NCBI GenBank assembly: GCA_018814465.1
Contig: JAHIZR010000072.1
Location: 1 to 9,062 of the forward strand
Direction: 5' to 3'
DNA length: 9,062 nucleotides
DNA from: a bacterium
GTDB taxonomy: Bacteria > Electryoneota > RPQS01
The notes beneath the pieces are model-generated. The model was not told the DNA's origin and ran no database searches. It worked only from the letters and a program-made list of their open reading frames with translations. Both the position numbers and the translations under genes were made by a program. This document shows, piece after piece, positions 6,733 through 9,062 of this stretch. The first letter of the stretch is position 1. Each line of letters opens with the position of its first letter.

Positions 6733-7155
6733 CTACTTCAGGTTCAGGAAATTGAGACCTGTCAATTCGTCCGGCACTCTTTCAACCGGATTTGCATGCG
6801 GCCATATCCAGCATTCAAGAGTCACTGCCACTTCGAGGCAAACAAGATGTCCGCCGCGGACATTCCCGTTTTTGTCACCGACAATCGCATGCAAATGCCA
6901 AAAAGGTTTATTGTTGAAAATACTGAGGTTTCCATTTAAGGCGAGGACTTCCGAGACACCCGCGACTGGAAATTTTACATATCTCTTTTGGTCAAGGTCA
7001 AAGTACCCGAGCGTGAGGTTCTCAACGGCGCCGATCGCAGTAAATGCCCCCGATTTCCATCCCTTTTCTTCCGCGAGGGTAATCAAAGCATCAGGCAGTT
7101 TCTCGCCGCGGTAGAAGCGCACGAGGAACGCATCGTTAATTTGGCGGTATTCCAT
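6733..7155 (-). CDS. PCC/DUF296 domain protein
   Basis: This 140-residue protein consists of one PCC (plants and prokaryotes conserved, DUF296) domain. Seen are the family opening RFYRGEKLPDALITLAEE (13-30), the GAFTAIGAV segment (36-44), a central GVSEVLALNGNLS segment (66-78), and HLHAIVGD (87-94) followed by GGHL (101-104). H87, H89 and H103 could form the metal site described for prokaryotic members. In plants the domain sits beside AT-hooks in DNA-binding proteins; no AT-hook is present here, so annotation as a DNA-binding protein would be an overreach. The ATG at 7155 starts four bases after the stop of the upstream dehydrogenase gene and matches the domain start; a longer frame from a TTG at 7224 would only add coding overlap with that gene. 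Cellular role is unknown. Confidence 0.85.
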   Translation of the reverse strand: MEYRQINDAFLVRFYRGEKLPDALITLAEEKGWKSGAFTAIGAVENLTLGYFDLDQKRYVKFPVAGVSEVLALNGNLSIFNNKPFWHLHAIVGDKNGNVRGGHLVCLEVAVTLECWIWPHANPVERVPDELTGLNFLNLK

Positions 7156-7159
7156 TTTC

Positions 7160-8050
7160 TTAGTCGAATGCGAGGGATTCTTTGGCGTCGGATCGGAATT
7201 CCAGTTCGAGAGGACGCCAAGCAATACATGGGAATGTAACGGTCAGCAGAGTCGTATCGAAAGATCCATCAGGATGCATGATACTCGCGCGGTTGTGACT
7301 CAGGTAACTGCCGGACTGAACTAAAGACTGATCGAAACCATAAGCTGACGCGAGTTGAGTTCCGGTCTCCAGCCGACTTTGCTTCTCCGGTCCGCCTGCG
7401 TGCAGAATGCCGGAGAAACCACTGTTAACGCACGATTCAAGAACATCCAGCATGCGTCGAATATGGATAGGAGATCGGTACTGATCATGAAAAAGAGTTA
7501 CGCTTTTCCCTGACTGCAAGTCAGCGATCAAGCGATCCGTAAAGCTGCTCCCCCATCCCACCGAAGGCCCGACAACCGAATTACTGCGAACAATCAGATT
7601 AGCCTTGGAAGCATTCAGTACAGCCAACTCGGCTCGATATTTGGACCAGCCGTAGCGATTGATTGGATTCGGCATGTCCTGCTCGCGATAATTGCCACGG
7701 TGCCCGTCAAAAACCTGATCTGTCGAAGTAAAAATGAGTCGGGATGAATGTTTGGCTGCCCAAGTGACAATCCGCGCGGTGGCTTCGGTGTTGATCCGGT
7801 CGGCAAGATCGGGTGAATCCTCACAGGGAATAACCTGTGAGAGCGCAGCCATATGCAGGATGACTTCCGGTCGAAATGCGTCCAATGCGGAACTCAGTCG
7901 ACCGAAGTCGGTCAGATCGAGCGCATGGTTGTTGAATGGAAGCGCCTTTTTTGATGTATGCGTCAGCCCCAAGAGATCGTGCGATTTCTGAAGCCGGATG
8001 CTGATTTGCGAACCGACAAAACCTGAAGCTCCCGTAACCAGAACTCTCAT
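7160..8050 (-). CDS. RmlD-type sugar-nucleotide reductase/epimerase (extended SDR)
   Basis: This 296-residue cytoplasmic oxidoreductase has a Rossmann fold binding NAD(P). The dinucleotide motif GASGFVG is at residues 7-13, HMAA at 66-69, the STDQVFDG block (109-116) supplies the catalytic Ser/Thr, and YGWSK (133-137) gives the Tyr-Lys pair. NPINRYG before it, RSPIHIRRM (192-200) and HAGGPEKQSR (217-226) are typical of the RmlD_sub_bind group, which includes dTDP-4-dehydrorhamnose reductase. Rml neighbours A, B and C are not in the window, and the C-terminus (after about residue 270) departs from true RmlD, so the substrate is uncertain. The ATG at 8050 lies six bases after the upstream stop. 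Likely role is production or modification of an envelope sugar, inferred from fold and surroundings. Confidence 0.85.
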   Translation of the reverse strand: MRVLVTGASGFVGSQISIRLQKSHDLLGLTHTSKKALPFNNHALDLTDFGRLSSALDAFRPEVILHMAALSQVIPCEDSPDLADRINTEATARIVTWAAKHSSRLIFTSTDQVFDGHRGNYREQDMPNPINRYGWSKYRAELAVLNASKANLIVRSNSVVGPSVGWGSSFTDRLIADLQSGKSVTLFHDQYRSPIHIRRMLDVLESCVNSGFSGILHAGGPEKQSRLETGTQLASAYGFDQSLVQSGSYLSHNRASIMHPDGSFDTTLLTVTFPCIAWRPLELEFRSDAKESLAFD

Positions 8051-8056
8051 GCTTCG

Positions 8057-8719
8057 TCAGAACCTGCAGTTGAATCGAAGGCCAATTCCATCTGAGGCAA
8101 CCATCGGAGACCAGTCAAGCTGCATTCGCTTGGATTTCGAGTTATCGGAAAGATCCGCACTGTTCTTAATAGAAGCCTGTCGGCCGGCATGGATGGCGGA
8201 TGCCAGATGGTTGATCGCCATACCAGCGGCAAAATAGATAACACTGTTGAAGGCTCGGTCCGAACGAATGCGAATCTTTTCCATGGTCGCCCGGTTTCCC
8301 TCGGAATCCCAGTTCCAGACTTCATCGTCTGCCGAGTAGATGCTGCCGAAATTCCGCTCCAGCATCCGTTGATTGTTAAAATCATCAACTGACATCCAGT
8401 TGCCGACGTCGACATAAAAGTCGTGATCATGATCTCCAATAACACCGGCATGGGCGGAAGCAAGAGCCTTGTAATCATCGCGCGTTGAAGATCCGTAGGC
8501 GCGCATACTGAGAATCCCGCTGAGACAGAGAACCTCGGCAGAGAAAAACATCAGCGCGGTCCGCTTTTGACCAAGGCTGTGCTGCCCCCAGCCGGGAATC
8601 AGGAGCGATTGCAGAAACGCGCTTCCACCCTTTCCTTCCGAATGCGCCGGAACTGCAAGAGCAGTCAGCAGCAATGAAGCAATCAGGAGAACAGCCAGTT
8701 TTGTGTGATACCGCGTCAC
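8057..8719 (-). CDS. Secreted envelope protein with DUF5683-like IPGWGQ motif
   Basis: This 220-residue protein starts with a signal peptide (basic MTRYHTK, hydrophobic 9-22, likely cut after PAHS at about 27). Then comes FLQSLLIPGWGQHSLGQKRTAL (35-56), the hallmark of DUF5683-type proteins, followed by a hydrophobic helix (about 54-72). The middle is acidic and aromatic (DHDHDFYVDVGNW, EVWNWDSEGN). A second hydrophobic helix near 158-176 contains INHLASAIHA. The end, GLRFNCRF, looks like a last beta strand closed by phenylalanine, as in outer-membrane proteins. Function is unknown for the family. The GTG at 8719 is chosen because it directly precedes the signal peptide and has GGA eight bases upstream; no ATG fits. 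The gene begins three bases after the preceding related gene, suggesting coupled expression. A 143-residue frame overlapping on the same strand is a shadow. Confidence 0.75.
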   Translation of the reverse strand: MTRYHTKLAVLLIASLLLTALAVPAHSEGKGGSAFLQSLLIPGWGQHSLGQKRTALMFFSAEVLCLSGILSMRAYGSSTRDDYKALASAHAGVIGDHDHDFYVDVGNWMSVDDFNNQRMLERNFGSIYSADDEVWNWDSEGNRATMEKIRIRSDRAFNSVIYFAAGMAINHLASAIHAGRQASIKNSADLSDNSKSKRMQLDWSPMVASDGIGLRFNCRF

Positions 8720-8722
8720 GGT

Positions 8723-9062
8723 TTATTTCCGGTCAAGAGGGAATGAGAGTGTCAGCATACGGGCTGTCTGACCGTCGTACTCTTTGGCGTCATAATGAAA
8801 CCTCAAATCACCGAGTGCGTTTTTATCCAGACGGCGGTTAAAGCTGCGGATCGCAAACGCAGCATCGAGTGCGGAGAGGACGTGATTGGCCAGCACGATC
8901 TCCATCATGACGTTCGCATTTTCCAACGACTTGTTCGCATCACCGCGCATATCACGATAGATATAAAAGAATGGACTGTTGCCGTCAAATCCGATGGTTG
9001 CAGGATCATCGCCGGACGTCTGAGACCAGATATCTCCGTTGTCTCCATTAATCGGACCGGTA
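8723..9062 (-). CDS. C-terminal part of a DUF5683-like envelope protein (5' end outside window)
   Basis: The frame is open from the right edge to a TAA at 8723, giving 112 residues (the ATG at 8950 is internal; at least 37 in-frame codons lie before it). The visible part begins with a Gly/Asp/Asn-rich stretch (GPINGDNGDIWSQ), then FFYIYRDMRGDAN, a hydrophobic helix with ANHVLSALDAAFAIRSFNRRL, and a C-terminal segment of alternating polar and hydrophobic residues ending LTLSFPLDRK. The order and the NH-x-(L/A)-SA-(L/I) helix parallel the end of the next gene, so the two are probably tandem paralogues. The IPGWGQ motif and signal peptide would lie outside the window, so the family assignment rests on that similarity and on memory of YRDMR-type ends in this family. 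The ribosome site for the next gene lies across its last codons. Confidence 0.65.
   Translation of the reverse strand, partial: TGPINGDNGDIWSQTSGDDPATIGFDGNSPFFYIYRDMRGDANKSLENANVMMEIVLANHVLSALDAAFAIRSFNRRLDKNALGDLRFHYDAKEYDGQTARMLTLSFPLDRK

Noticed and set aside
8047..8478. Minus-strand open frame of 143 residues overlapping the DUF5683-like gene
   Set aside because: The competing frame has a signal peptide, the IPGWGQ motif and a good start site. This one is low-complexity with no recognisable feature.

Overview
This 9,062-base window is densely coding, and every gene I can support lies on the minus strand, so transcription runs from high to low coordinates. The genes are separated by short gaps or overlap slightly. 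No intergenic stretch reaches 100 bases, and I see no tRNA, rRNA, CRISPR array, insertion sequence or phage gene. The organism looks like a diderm (two-membrane) bacterium of moderate GC content. The secreted proteins of the 'IPGWGQ' DUF5683-like type are common in the FCB superphylum and related candidate phyla such as Zixibacteria. The promoter seen here is of ordinary sigma-70 type rather than the Bacteroidetes type. The lineage guess is weak.

The right-hand block (about 9062 down to 3765) reads as one long operon of cell-envelope and housekeeping genes, in transcription order. It starts with the C-terminal part of a DUF5683-like envelope protein that runs off the window, followed by a second, apparently paralogous secreted protein. 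Then come an RmlD-type extended short-chain dehydrogenase/reductase (nucleotide-sugar reductase/epimerase type), a small PCC/DUF296 protein, a deoxynucleoside kinase, a nine-helix membrane protein that looks like a degenerate UbiA prenyltransferase, a Maf nucleotide pyrophosphatase, and a RodZ-like protein (HTH domain, one membrane helix, DUF4115-like tail). The middle of maf contains a perfect terminator-shaped inverted repeat.

The left-hand block (3768 down to 1) begins at a good sigma-70 promoter overlapping the rodZ stop codon. It encodes a poly-gamma-glutamate-type polymer system: PgsB/CapB (the ATP-dependent amide ligase), PgsC/CapC (its membrane partner), the 'poly-gamma-glutamate system protein' (PgsW-type), and a secreted protein built from two divergent copies of one domain. 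That last gene is open to the left edge and I do not recognise its family. The usual PgsA/CapA partner does not appear in the window. The PgsB-PgsC-PgsW-secreted repeat protein arrangement is the most interesting system here: the known ligase pair appears to be joined by a periplasmic or extracellular component of unknown function, instead of CapA at the expected place.
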